This document shows positions 41,333 to 49,259 of a stretch of 64,000 nucleotides of DNA, piece after piece. The number at the start of each line of letters is the position of its first letter. The first letter of the stretch is position 1. The notes below the pieces were generated by a model that worked only from the letters and a program-made list of their open reading frames with translations, ran no database searches and had not been told where the DNA came from. The stretch is from Microcella frigidaquae. GTDB taxonomy: Bacteria > Actinomycetota > Actinomycetes > Actinomycetales > Microbacteriaceae. The stretch lies in contig NZ_JACHBS010000001.1 in NCBI RefSeq assembly GCF_014200395.1, positions 868,001 to 932,000 on the forward strand, in the 5' to 3' direction. The position numbers were made by a program, and so were the translations under genes.

Positions 41333-41348
41333 CGTTTGTTCACGAATG
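41333..41348. promoter_or_regulatory. Candidate MarR operator 2 (acetoacetate-decarboxylase-family gene)
   Basis: CGTT-TGTTCACG-AATG. It ends 6 bp before the TAACCT -10 hexamer and so covers the -35 position of the leaderless promoter of the gene at 41367. Confidence 0.5.
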
Positions 41349-41354
41349 ATTCGG

Positions 41355-41360
41355 TAACCT
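41355..41360 (+). promoter_or_regulatory. -10 element TAACCT, leaderless gene at 41367
   Basis: TAACCT ends 6 nt before ATG 41367 and no ribosome-binding sequence is present. Confidence 0.55.
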
Positions 41361-41366
41361 GGCCGC

Positions 41367-42179
41367 ATGGCTGACCTCACCGGATTCCTCGCCCCGAAGA
41401 CCCCCAGCGGCGCGAGCGCGATCGTGCCCGACATGCCCTGGTACTACTCGGGCACGCTGCTCACCGCCGAGTACCGCACCGACCCGGCCAACGTCGCCGC
41501 CCTATTGCCCGAGGGTCTCGAGCTCGCCGATGACGACCCGGGCGCCGTCGCGCTCATTTGGGCCGACTGGCAGTCGTGCTCGGCCTCCGGCGCCGAGCTG
41601 CTCGACCCGCAGCGGTCGCAGTACCTCGAGACCTTCGCCGTCGTGCGCGTCAAGCACGAGGGCGTCACCTACTCGCGATGCGTCGCCATCTGGGTGACGA
41701 AAGACTTCGCGATCGCCCGCGGGTGGTTCCAGGGCTACCCCAAGAAGCTCGGGTCGATGGCCGTCACGCGCGTCATGAACGTCGGCCGCGCGGCGCCGCG
41801 CCTCGAGCCCGGCGCTAAGCTCGGCGCTTCGCTCGCCGCCTACGACCACCGCCTCGCCTCGCTCGTCGTGACCCTGCGCGAGCCGAGCGACACGAACGGC
41901 TTCGTCAATGGGCACGCGATGCTGCATTCGCGGTGGATGCCCTCCATCACCCCCGGTGCCGGCAACAGCCTCGACCAGCTCATCACCATGGGGGGCGTCG
42001 ACGCCGAGATCGGCGCCACCTGGGTGGGCGACTTCGAGCTCGAGCTGCACGACTCGCCCTGGGACGAGCTCGCGTCGATCCTGCCCGTGCAGGAGAAGAT
42101 CGCGGCGTACTACCGCGAGGTCGGCGTGACGTTCAACGGCGGAAAGCTCGTCGCGGATCGGTCGAACCCGACCGTGTAA
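41367..42179 (+). CDS. Acetoacetate decarboxylase (ADC) family protein
   Basis: A 270-residue ADC-superfamily protein. Its landmarks are AALLPEGLELADDDPG (44-59), YLETFAVVRVKHEGV and FQGYPKKLGSM (121-131). The Lys pair 126-127 occupies the place of the Schiff-base Lys and its neighbour in acetoacetate decarboxylase. Family members act on acetoacetate or on larger keto acids by aldol/dehydration chemistry. The substrate here is unknown. It is divergent from the permease and controlled by the same candidate operator type, so it probably serves the same catabolic route. It converges on the GS-like gene; an inverted repeat lies between the two. Confidence 0.82.
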   Translation: MADLTGFLAPKTPSGASAIVPDMPWYYSGTLLTAEYRTDPANVAALLPEGLELADDDPGAVALIWADWQSCSASGAELLDPQRSQYLETFAVVRVKHEGVTYSRCVAIWVTKDFAIARGWFQGYPKKLGSMAVTRVMNVGRAAPRLEPGAKLGASLAAYDHRLASLVVTLREPSDTNGFVNGHAMLHSRWMPSITPGAGNSLDQLITMGGVDAEIGATWVGDFELELHDSPWDELASILPVQEKIAAYYREVGVTFNGGKLVADRSNPTV

Positions 42180-42214
42180 GCCCCCGGGCCAGTCGGGGCC
42201 CGCGCTGCTGCGTG

Positions 42215-42295
42215 ACAAATCACGGATGTAGGGCACCTTCTCTGCCGCGCATCCGCAACGAAAAGGGGGCGAACGGCTCGAAGTCCGTGATTTGT
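42215..42295. repeat. 12-bp inverted repeat between convergent genes
   Basis: ACAAATCACGGA (42215-42226) and its exact complement (42284-42295) enclose 57 nt in the 159-bp gap between the ADC-family and GS-like gene ends. It may terminate transcription in both directions or be a small palindromic element. Confidence 0.55.
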
Positions 42296-42338
42296 GGCGC
42301 GCACGCGAGGAGCGCGAGGGAGCGCTGCGCCTCTCGGC

Positions 42339-43688
42339 TCAGAGATCCAGGAAGTACTCCCGCACCTCCCACGGGGTGACGTCGCGGGTCGTCGGGTCGG
42401 GCACCTCTGCGGCGTAGCGCTCGATCTCGTCGCGCTTCATGACCTCGAAGACGTTGACGAGGTCGCCGCCGAGCAGCTCGATGAGGGCGCTGTCGGCGCG
42501 GAGGGCATCCAGAGCCTCGCCCAGCGACATGGGGAGCACGGCCTGCGACTCGTCCTCGTAGCTGTAGCCGACGGCGGCCGGCGGGGCGGCGAGCTGGCGG
42601 CGGATGCCGTCGAGACCGGCGGCGAGCAGGGCCGCGGTCATGAGGTACGCGTTGGCCGCGCCGTCGCCGAGGCGCATCTCGAGGCGGGTGCCGCCGCCGC
42701 GCTCCGGCGGAACGCGCAGCATCGCGCTGCGGTTGTCGTAGCCCCAGTTGGCGCGGTACGGCGCGAGCGTGTCGGGGCCGAGGCGCTTGAAGGCGTTGAT
42801 GGTCGGGTTGCAGAAGGCGGTGAGGGCCGCGGCGTGCTCCACGATGCCCGCGATCATGTGCTGGGCGAGCGCGCTCAGCTTGTCTCCGTCGTGCATGAGG
42901 TTCTCGCCCTTGGCGTCGACGAGGGACATATGCAGGTGGAACCCGCTGCCGCCCTCGTCGCTCCACGGCTTGCCGGCGAAGGTCGCCGCCTGGCCGACGC
43001 GCGCGATGACGTCCTTCACACCAGCCTTGAGCATGAAGGCTCGGTCGCAGGCGTCGAGCGCCTCGCCGTGCCAGATGTTGATCTCGTACTGGCTCGGGCT
43101 GAACTCGTGGTTGCCGGCGAAGACGCCGATGCGCAGCTGGTCGAGCATGCGCAGCAGGTGCAGGAAGGTGCCCTTGGGGTCGACCGTCGCGCCCGTCGTG
43201 TAGACGCGGCCGGGCTGCGTGAGCGCCCGGCTGAAGCCGCCCTCGGGGTTGCGGTCGGCGATGTAGAACTCGAGCTCGGGGCCGACGAGCGGGGTGTAGC
43301 CGAGCTTCGCGTACTCGCCCACGATGCGCTCGAGCAGCACCCGCGGCGAAAGCGGGCTCGGCTGGCCGTCGGGGTTGTTGGCGCCGGCGACGACGAAGGC
43401 CACGCCGGGCTCCCACGGCAGGGCGCGCCAGCTGCCCGGAACGATCTGGCTGATGAAGTCTTCGAGCCCGTTGCTGAGCACGTCGGCACCGTCGAGCACG
43501 CCGCCCTGCGTCGTCGTCACCCACACGCCCTGGCAGAACGCCGGGCCGCCGTGGCTGATCTTGTCGAGCTCGCTGACGAGCAGGTCTTTCGACCGCACGG
43601 TGCCGATGATGTCGGCGTAGATGACGCGCAGCACGTCGATCTTGGCCGAGAGCAGCTCGCTCTGCAGGGCGGACAGGCTGTGGCTCAT
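42339..43688 (-). CDS. Glutamine-synthetase-like gamma-glutamyl-amine ligase (PuuA/GlnA4 type)
   Basis: A 449-residue GS-fold enzyme. It has the N-terminal beta-grasp (VLRVIYADIIGTVRSKDL), the metal-binding GPELEFYIADRNP, NHEFSPSQYEINI and GSGFHLHMSLVD, and the ATP/Glu-binding NPTINAFKRLGPDTLAPY with RLEMRLGDGAANAYL. This pattern is that of gamma-glutamylpolyamine or gamma-glutamylamide synthetases, not housekeeping GlnA, whose adenylylation region is absent. It probably couples glutamate to an amine with ATP. ATG 43688 has AAGGAG 8 nt upstream. It is divergent from the amidotransferase gene across a shared operator. Confidence 0.88.
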   Translation of the reverse strand: MSHSLSALQSELLSAKIDVLRVIYADIIGTVRSKDLLVSELDKISHGGPAFCQGVWVTTTQGGVLDGADVLSNGLEDFISQIVPGSWRALPWEPGVAFVVAGANNPDGQPSPLSPRVLLERIVGEYAKLGYTPLVGPELEFYIADRNPEGGFSRALTQPGRVYTTGATVDPKGTFLHLLRMLDQLRIGVFAGNHEFSPSQYEINIWHGEALDACDRAFMLKAGVKDVIARVGQAATFAGKPWSDEGGSGFHLHMSLVDAKGENLMHDGDKLSALAQHMIAGIVEHAAALTAFCNPTINAFKRLGPDTLAPYRANWGYDNRSAMLRVPPERGGGTRLEMRLGDGAANAYLMTAALLAAGLDGIRRQLAAPPAAVGYSYEDESQAVLPMSLGEALDALRADSALIELLGGDLVNVFEVMKRDEIERYAAEVPDPTTRDVTPWEVREYFLDL

Positions 43689-43750
43689 GTGCGACTCCTT
43701 CGTGGCACTGGTGTTGGCGCGGATGGCCCGCAGGCGGCTCGAACGAAAAT

Positions 43751-43766
43751 CGTTCGGACTCAAACG
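43751..43766. promoter_or_regulatory. Candidate MarR operator 3 (GS-like / amidotransferase)
   Basis: CGTT-CGGACTCA-AACG in the divergent gap. It ends 6 bp before TAGACT (43773-43778), the likely -10 of the amidotransferase gene, so a bound repressor would block both promoters. Confidence 0.55.
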
Positions 43767-43804
43767 AGATAGTAGACTACCGACCGACTCGATGGGGAGG
43801 TCTG

Positions 43805-44521
43805 ATGCGCGCTCTGTTCATCCAGCACGATCACGTGAGCCCGCTGGGCCCGGTCGGCGAGCGATTCGCCCACCACGGCTTCGAGATCGACACGCACCTG
43901 GTCGTGCCCGAGGGCTCGTTCGCGAACCCCAACATCGAGACCGCCTTCCCGAACGCCGCCGACTACGACGTGCTCATCCCGCTCGGTGCCCCCTGGGGCG
44001 CGTGGGACGACGCCTGCATCGGCCGCTGGCTGCTGCCCGAGGTCGCGTGGCTGGGCGACGCCGTTCGCAGCGGGATGCCCGTCCTGGGCATCTGCTTCGG
44101 CGGCCAGCTGCTCGCGCGCGCCCTCGGCGGCTCGGTCGCGCCGGGCCCGCGCGGCGAGATCGGGTGGACCGCCATCTGGAGCGACCAGCCGGCCCTGGTC
44201 GGCGAGGGCCCGTGGTTCCAGTTCCACTACGACCGCTGGGTCGTGCCGCCCGGCGCCGTCGAGATCGCGCGCACGCCGTCGGCCTCGCAGGCCTTCGTCG
44301 TCGAGCGCGCGCTGGCCGTGCAGTTTCACCCCGAGCTCGATGCGGCGGGGCTGCGGGGGTGGCTCGACTGGGGAGGAGCATCCAAGGTGCGCGACGACGG
44401 TCAAGACCCCGACGTCATGCTCGCGCAGACGGTCGCGACCGCCGCGGCGGCCCGCGCGCGCACGTTCGCGCTCGTCGACGCCTTCCTCACCGACGTCGCG
44501 GGGCTCCTCCCCCGCGCCTGA
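43805..44521 (+). CDS. Class I glutamine-amidotransferase-like protein
   Basis: A 238-residue GATase with the triad Cys97 (LGICFGGQLLARALGG), His175 and Glu177 (AVQFHPE). Stand-alone class I GATases of this kind occur beside GS-like genes in aniline-degradation clusters (AtdA1/AtdA2, TdnQ/TdnT), where the GS-like enzyme makes gamma-glutamylanilide. The same pairing here suggests a role in gamma-glutamyl amide turnover or amine release. GGGGAGG lies 4-5 nt before ATG 43805. It is convergent with the P450 gene; the intervening gap holds two large hairpins. Confidence 0.83.
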   Translation: MRALFIQHDHVSPLGPVGERFAHHGFEIDTHLVVPEGSFANPNIETAFPNAADYDVLIPLGAPWGAWDDACIGRWLLPEVAWLGDAVRSGMPVLGICFGGQLLARALGGSVAPGPRGEIGWTAIWSDQPALVGEGPWFQFHYDRWVVPPGAVEIARTPSASQAFVVERALAVQFHPELDAAGLRGWLDWGGASKVRDDGQDPDVMLAQTVATAAAARARTFALVDAFLTDVAGLLPRA

Positions 44522-44539
44522 CCGTCGTCGAGGGCGCCG

Positions 44540-44591
44540 ATCGGTCACTCGTTGGCGTTGCTCGGCGGCGACACCGTAACGAGTGACCGAT
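44540..44591. repeat. Palindromic repeat, copy 1
   Basis: ATCGGTCACTCGTT (44540-44553) and its complement (44578-44591) enclose 24 nt, directly after the amidotransferase stop. The same core recurs at 44730-44795. The 326-bp gap 44522-44847 contains these two copies and no gene I can support. Confidence 0.7.
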
Positions 44592-44729
44592 AGGCGGGGA
44601 TGTCGACATGGACGGCAGCGCGCAGCGAACCCGACAACGCACACCCCTGCCGCGGCACCGCGACACGGGGCGCGGGATGCGTGCTCGCGATCGCGGCGCC
44701 GTGCGAGCATCCCGCCCCACTCGTTCGAG

Positions 44730-44795
44730 AGCGTCGATCGGTCACTCGTTGCGCCGTCGACGAGTACGAACCGCAACGAGTGACCGATCGACGCT
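44730..44795. repeat. Palindromic repeat, copy 2 (24-bp perfect arms)
   Basis: Arms 44730-44753 and 44772-44795 are exact complements with an 18-nt loop. They contain the core of copy 1, and the flanks also match copy 1 in part, so one copy probably arose from the other. It lies just before the P450 3' end. Confidence 0.75.
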
Positions 44796-44847
44796 GCGGA
44801 GCGCACGCGGGGGCACCAGCAGGACGCGGCGCCCCTGCGGTGGCGGC

Positions 44848-46089
44848 TCAGACCACGCGGACGGGCATCCGCTTGATGCCGTGCACGAAGTTGCTGCGGA
44901 GGAAGTCGACGTCGCCGGCGGGTGCGAGGGTGACGTCGCGGGTCAGCAGGTCTTCGAACATGATGCGCAGCTCGATGCGGGCCAGAGCGTTGCCGAGACA
45001 CATGTGCGGGCCGCCGCGCCCGAACGACATGTGCTCGTTCGGGTTGCGGGTCACGTCGAAGCGGTAGGGCTCGTCGAAGACGGCGTCATCGCGGTTGCCC
45101 GAGGCGAACCAGACGACGACCTTGTCGCCCTCGGCGATCTGCGTGCCCGAGAACTCGACGTCCTTCGTCGCCGTGCGACGGAAGTGGTACACCGGCGAGG
45201 CGTAGCGCAGGAACTCCTCGACCGCCCAGGGGATGAGCGAGGGGTCGTTGCGCAGGATGTCGAGCTGCTCGGGGTTCGCCATGAGGTTCTTCATGGTGTG
45301 GGTGATCGTGTGCCGCGTGGTCTCGTTGCCCGCGACGACGAGCAGCAGGAAGTTCGTGTTGAACTCGTGCTCGGTGAGCTTCTGCCCGTCGCTCGGCTCG
45401 CCATCGGCGAGCAGCGTCACCAGGTCGGTGCCGCCCTTGCCGCGCCGCTCGGCGGCGAGGTGCTTGCCGTACTCGTAGACCTCGATCGCGGCCGGCGAGC
45501 GGAACGGCACGTGCTTGTACTCCTCGCTCTCGGCCGAGTCGATGAGAAGGTCGGCGTGCTCCGGGTCGGTGTTGCCGACCATGCGGTTGCCCCAGTCGAT
45601 GAGCTGCCCGGTGTCGCTGTCGGGCACGCCGAGCAGGCGGGCGAGCACGCGGATCGGGAAGTCGGCGCTGACCTCGTCGACGAAGTCGAACTCCTTCTTC
45701 GCGAGCGCCGCATCGAGGGTCTTCGCCGTGATGCCGCGCAAGAAGGTCTCGTACTTGGCGACCGCCTGCGGGGTGAACTGGCCCTGCAGCATGCGGCGCA
45801 GCGCGCGGTGGCGCAGGCCGTCGGTCTCGAGCAGCGACCGGCGCTGGTCCTGCATCCCCGGGTCGACCTCTTCGAGGTTGGTGAACTTCGTCGAGGTGAA
45901 GGTGTCGGGGTCACGCAGAACGCGCACGATGTCGTGGTACCGCATGACCGACCAGAACCCGTGGTTGGGCGACTCCTCGGTCGACCAGTGGAGACCGGGC
46001 GTCGCGCGCAGCTCGTCGAAGACGCCCCAGGGTGCGCCGTGAGCGAAGAGATCGAGATCGGCCAGGGTGAGAGCGGTCGTGGTCGACAT
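44848..46089 (-). CDS. Cytochrome P450
   Basis: A 413-residue soluble bacterial P450. The I-helix reads LLVVAGNETTRHTI (near 254-267), the ExxR helix AVEEFLRYASPVYHFRR, and the heme loop FGRGGPHMCLG with thiolate Cys364. The overall pattern is close to the CYP124/125/142-like actinobacterial groups, but I cannot name a subfamily. Electrons probably come from the [3Fe-4S] ferredoxin and reductase encoded at 50149-51570 in the neighbouring operon. It is divergent from the marR gene with a candidate operator between them. It is the presumed oxygenating step of the cluster; the substrate is unknown. Confidence 0.92.
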   Translation of the reverse strand: MSTTTALTLADLDLFAHGAPWGVFDELRATPGLHWSTEESPNHGFWSVMRYHDIVRVLRDPDTFTSTKFTNLEEVDPGMQDQRRSLLETDGLRHRALRRMLQGQFTPQAVAKYETFLRGITAKTLDAALAKKEFDFVDEVSADFPIRVLARLLGVPDSDTGQLIDWGNRMVGNTDPEHADLLIDSAESEEYKHVPFRSPAAIEVYEYGKHLAAERRGKGGTDLVTLLADGEPSDGQKLTEHEFNTNFLLLVVAGNETTRHTITHTMKNLMANPEQLDILRNDPSLIPWAVEEFLRYASPVYHFRRTATKDVEFSGTQIAEGDKVVVWFASGNRDDAVFDEPYRFDVTRNPNEHMSFGRGGPHMCLGNALARIELRIMFEDLLTRDVTLAPAGDVDFLRSNFVHGIKRMPVRVV

Positions 46090-46116
46090 GGGCGCCTGCT
46101 TTCGTAGGAAGCGATT

Positions 46117-46132
46117 TGTTCGGATGCTAACG
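46117..46132. promoter_or_regulatory. Candidate MarR operator 4 (P450 / marR)
   Basis: On the reverse strand the site reads CGTT-AGCATCCG-AACA. It lies 28 bp before the P450 start and 102 bp before the marR start, placed to control both. Confidence 0.5.
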
Positions 46133-46234
46133 AACTTCGGCGCGCGAGTCGAGCCTCAGCGTGCTTCGGGCCCGAATGAGTGAGGATAGAGCCCGGGATC
46201 GCGGCCGTGCACGGCCGCACCGAGGGGAGCAGAG

Positions 46235-46735
46235 ATGCCGAGTCCGCACACGCTGGCCGAGACCGAGGAGCAGGTCGCCGGCAAGGTCGGAAGCCTGCCG
46301 CTCGACGTCGAGGCGATGGCGGTCATCTCCAACCTGTTCCGCGCCGCCAACGCGACCCGTAACTACCTCGAGCGCAGCGTGCTCGCCGCGAGCGGCCTGT
46401 CGTGGACGGCCTTCGTCGTGCTCTGGGTCACCTGGATCTGGGAGCCCATCGAAACCCGGCAGATCGCCGAGGAGGGCGGCTTCTCGAAGGCGACTCTCAC
46501 CGGGGTGCTCGGCACCCTCGAAGCGAAGGGCTACCTGTTGCGGGCGCGCAGCGAGCGCGACGGCCGCCTGGTCGACGTGACGATGACCCCCGAGGGTCGC
46601 GCCCTCATGAGCACCCTCTTCCCCGCCTTCAACCAGCACGAGTCGACGCTGACCGGCAGCCTCTCGAGCGCTCAGCGCCGCGAGCTGGCCGACATGCTGC
46701 GGGCGATCACGCACATCGCCGAGAACGATCGGTAG
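46235..46735 (+). CDS. MarR-family transcriptional regulator
   Basis: A 166-residue regulator with dimerisation helices and a winged HTH. The recognition region runs TRQIAEEGGFSKATLTGVLG (about 70-89), and the wing is RARSERDGRLVDVTMTPEG (about 100-118). MarR proteins bind palindromes as dimers and are usually released by aromatic ligands. GGGGAG lies 7-8 nt before ATG 46235. It sits between the P450 gene and the aldehyde-dehydrogenase operon, and CGTT-N8-AACG sites at five surrounding promoters make it the likely local repressor. Confidence 0.88.
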   Translation: MPSPHTLAETEEQVAGKVGSLPLDVEAMAVISNLFRAANATRNYLERSVLAASGLSWTAFVVLWVTWIWEPIETRQIAEEGGFSKATLTGVLGTLEAKGYLLRARSERDGRLVDVTMTPEGRALMSTLFPAFNQHESTLTGSLSSAQRRELADMLRAITHIAENDR

Positions 46736-46817
46736 CGCATCCGCTTCAGGATGCGGCGCTGGGGTCGTACCGATCCCCTACCGCTCGACACCCCGGGTCG
46801 GTTAGTATCGCCCAGAA

Positions 46818-46833
46818 CGTTCGTATCCGAACG
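46818..46833. promoter_or_regulatory. Candidate MarR operator 5 (meta-cleavage operon), best palindrome
   Basis: CGTTCG-TATC-CGAACG is a perfect 6+6 inverted repeat. It starts 10 bp after TAGTAT (46803-46808), the probable -10, and so would sit on the transcription start of the operon beginning at GTG 46860. Confidence 0.65.
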
Positions 46834-46859
46834 ACTCGCGACAGCAAGGGAGCAACCGC

Positions 46860-48323
46860 GTGCATCAGGTTGAGTTGGCCGGCCTCACCGTCGACACCCG
46901 GCACTACATCGGCGGCCAGCGGTTCGCGAGCGAGCAGACGTTCGAGAGCATCTCCCCTATCGACGGCACCGTGCTCGCCCATGTCGCCCGCGGCGGCGCG
47001 GGCGAGGCCGACGCCGCCGTCTGGGCCGCCCGCAACGCGTTCCCCGGCTGGCGCGACCTCGGCCCCCAGAGTCGCGGCGCCATCCTGCACCGACTCGCCG
47101 ACCTCATCGAGGCGAACATCGAGCCGCTCGCGCAGCTCGAGACCCTCGACAACGGATCGCTGCTGCGCAGCCACCGCCGCGGCGTCATGCCGCGCGTGGC
47201 CATGAACATCCGCTTCTTCGCCGACTGGGCGATGCAGAGGCTCGAGCACCCGGTCTGGCAGACCCGCGGGCACGACAACGTCGTCACGTGGGACCCCTCG
47301 GGCGTCGCCGCGATCATCACCCCCTGGAACGCGCCGCTCATGCTCGCCACCTGGCGCATCGGCCCGGCCCTCGCCGCCGGGGACACGGTCGTGCTGAAGC
47401 CCGCGGAGTGGACGCCGCTGACCGCGAGCGTTTTCGCCGATCTGGCCGAGCAGGCCGGGATGCCCCCGGGCGTGTTCAACGTCGTGCAGGGCTACGGCGC
47501 CGAGGTCGGTGCGGCCCTCGTGGCGCATCCCGGAATCGCCCGCATCGCGTTCACCGGCTCGGTGCCGACCGCGAAGGCGATCATGCGCTCGGCGGCCGAC
47601 AACCTCACCCCCGTCAGCTTCGAGCTCGGCGGCAAGAGCCCGTTCATCGTCACCGACGACGCCGACCTCGACCTCGCCGTCGATCTGGCGATCGAGCAGT
47701 ACGACAACGCCGGCCAGGTGTGCCTCTCGGGCACGCGCCTGCTCGTGCACGAGAAGATCGCCGACGCCTTCGCCGAGCGCGTCGCGGCCCGCGCCGCGCA
47801 GATCGTGCAGGGCGACCCGCGCGACGAGGCGACGCAGATCGGCCCGCAGATCCACCGCGTGCACCTCGAGCGGGTCGCCGGCTTCGTCGAGCGCGCGCAG
47901 GCCGACGGGGCGCAGATCGCCTTCGGGGGCGGGCCCAACGACGATCTCGGCGGCCTGTACTTCCGGCCCACCCTCATCACCGGCGCGAAGCCGGGCAGCG
48001 AGATCCTCACCGCCGAGGTGTTCGGCCCCGTACTCGCGATGCAGACCTTCGCCACCGACGAGGAGGCCGTCGAGGTCGCCAACGCGACCGAGTATGGCCT
48101 CGCCGCCGTCGTCGTCTGCGGCGACCGCGAGCGCGCCGAACGGCTGACGAAGAATCTCGTCGCCGGCACCATCTGGGTCAACTGCTTCTTCGTCCGCGAC
48201 CTCGCCGCCCCCTTCGGCGGCAGCAAGAAGAGCGGCATCGGCCGCGAAGGCGGCGTGTGGTCGTTCGACTTCTACGCCGACGTCAAGAACACCGTCTACG
48301 CACCCGCAGGGTGGAAGGAGTAA
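46860..48323 (+). CDS. Aldehyde dehydrogenase, probable 5-carboxymethyl-2-hydroxymuconate semialdehyde dehydrogenase
   Basis: A 487-residue NAD(P)-dependent aldehyde dehydrogenase. It shows IITPWNAPLM (152-161), KPAEWTPLTA, FTGSVPTAKAI, general base Glu255 (FELGGKS) and nucleophile Cys288 (NAGQVCLSG). The dioxygenase gene next to it (3-bp gap) and the FAH-family gene after that are the HpaD and HpaG steps of homoprotocatechuate degradation, so the HpaE step is the best functional guess. The start is GTG 46860 with AAGGGAGC 8 nt upstream. It is the first gene of a five-gene operon. Confidence 0.87.
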   Translation: MHQVELAGLTVDTRHYIGGQRFASEQTFESISPIDGTVLAHVARGGAGEADAAVWAARNAFPGWRDLGPQSRGAILHRLADLIEANIEPLAQLETLDNGSLLRSHRRGVMPRVAMNIRFFADWAMQRLEHPVWQTRGHDNVVTWDPSGVAAIITPWNAPLMLATWRIGPALAAGDTVVLKPAEWTPLTASVFADLAEQAGMPPGVFNVVQGYGAEVGAALVAHPGIARIAFTGSVPTAKAIMRSAADNLTPVSFELGGKSPFIVTDDADLDLAVDLAIEQYDNAGQVCLSGTRLLVHEKIADAFAERVAARAAQIVQGDPRDEATQIGPQIHRVHLERVAGFVERAQADGAQIAFGGGPNDDLGGLYFRPTLITGAKPGSEILTAEVFGPVLAMQTFATDEEAVEVANATEYGLAAVVVCGDRERAERLTKNLVAGTIWVNCFFVRDLAAPFGGSKKSGIGREGGVWSFDFYADVKNTVYAPAGWKE

Positions 48324-48326
48324 GTC

Positions 48327-49259
48327 ATGGGAAAGGTCGTCGGCGCCGCGATCCTCGCGCACGTGCCCACCATCATGCTGCCGCAGGACGTGCGGTACGA
48401 CTTGAACGAGGGCAAGGAGATCACTCTCGTTCCCGGTCTCAAGCGCCTGCGCGCGGAGGTCATGGAGACCCTCGACTACGACACCGTCGTCGTGCTCGAC
48501 TCGCACTGGGCGACCACGGTCGAGTTCGTCATCACCGCGCAGGCAGAGCGCAGCGGGCTCTTCACGAGCGAGGAGCTGCCGCGCGGCATGTCGCAGATCC
48601 CCTACGCCTTCAAGGGCGACCCCGAGCTCGCCCGCGCCGTCGCGAACTACGACGAGAAGAACGGCACCTGGGTCACGCCGATCAGCGACCCGCACCTGCC
48701 GATCTTCTACGCCACCGTCAACCTCTGGCACTACCTCGGGCGCGGGCTCGACAAGCGCTGGGTGAGCATGTCGGTCTGCCAGACGGCGACCACCGACGAC
48801 TTCCTGCGGGCCGGCCGTGCGCTCGGCGAGGCCATTCGCGACAGCGACCGCAAGGTGCTGCTGCTCGCCTCCGGCGCGCTGTCGCACACCTTCTACAAGC
48901 TGCGCGACCTGCGCAAGCACGAGGCCAGTGACCCGAAGCACATCTACAGCCCGGAGGCGCGCGAGGCCGACCTCGAGCGCATCGAGCGGATGAAGGCCGG
49001 CGACCACAAGCGCATCCTCGACACCATGGACGAGTTCAAGAAGTTCAAGCCCGAGGCCAACTTCAGCCACTGGCTCACCATGGCCGGCGCGACCGGCGAG
49101 GAGGCCAACACGGCCAAGGGCGTCATGTACTCCGAGTACGAAAACTCGATCGGCACCGGCCAGGTGCACATCTACTTCCCCGAGCCGGAGGGCGGCTTCC
49201 CGCTGCCGAAGGACGTCACCCTGTCGCGCGACGATTCTGTCGAGGCGGGTGCCGCGTGA
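48327..49259 (+). CDS. hpaD: Class III extradiol dioxygenase, homoprotocatechuate 2,3-dioxygenase type
   Basis: A 310-residue LigB-type extradiol dioxygenase. It aligns by eye with E. coli HpaD through the N-terminal GAAILAHVPTIMLP (His12), VVVLDSHWATT (His60), ASGALSHTFYK and the C-terminal GTGQVHIYFPEP. The two His and a distal Glu would hold Fe(II). HpaD cleaves 3,4-dihydroxyphenylacetate at the 2,3 bond to 5-carboxymethyl-2-hydroxymuconate semialdehyde, the substrate expected for the upstream dehydrogenase. ATG 48327 lies 3 bp after that gene's stop, and the next gene overlaps by 4 bp. Confidence 0.88.
   Translation: MGKVVGAAILAHVPTIMLPQDVRYDLNEGKEITLVPGLKRLRAEVMETLDYDTVVVLDSHWATTVEFVITAQAERSGLFTSEELPRGMSQIPYAFKGDPELARAVANYDEKNGTWVTPISDPHLPIFYATVNLWHYLGRGLDKRWVSMSVCQTATTDDFLRAGRALGEAIRDSDRKVLLLASGALSHTFYKLRDLRKHEASDPKHIYSPEAREADLERIERMKAGDHKRILDTMDEFKKFKPEANFSHWLTMAGATGEEANTAKGVMYSEYENSIGTGQVHIYFPEPEGGFPLPKDVTLSRDDSVEAGAA

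Noticed and set aside
38593..43688. A complete Puu putrescine pathway
   Set aside because: PuuA-, PuuD- and PuuP-like genes exist, but there is no PuuB oxidase or PuuE transaminase, and the linked dehydrogenase sits in a homoprotocatechuate-type operon.
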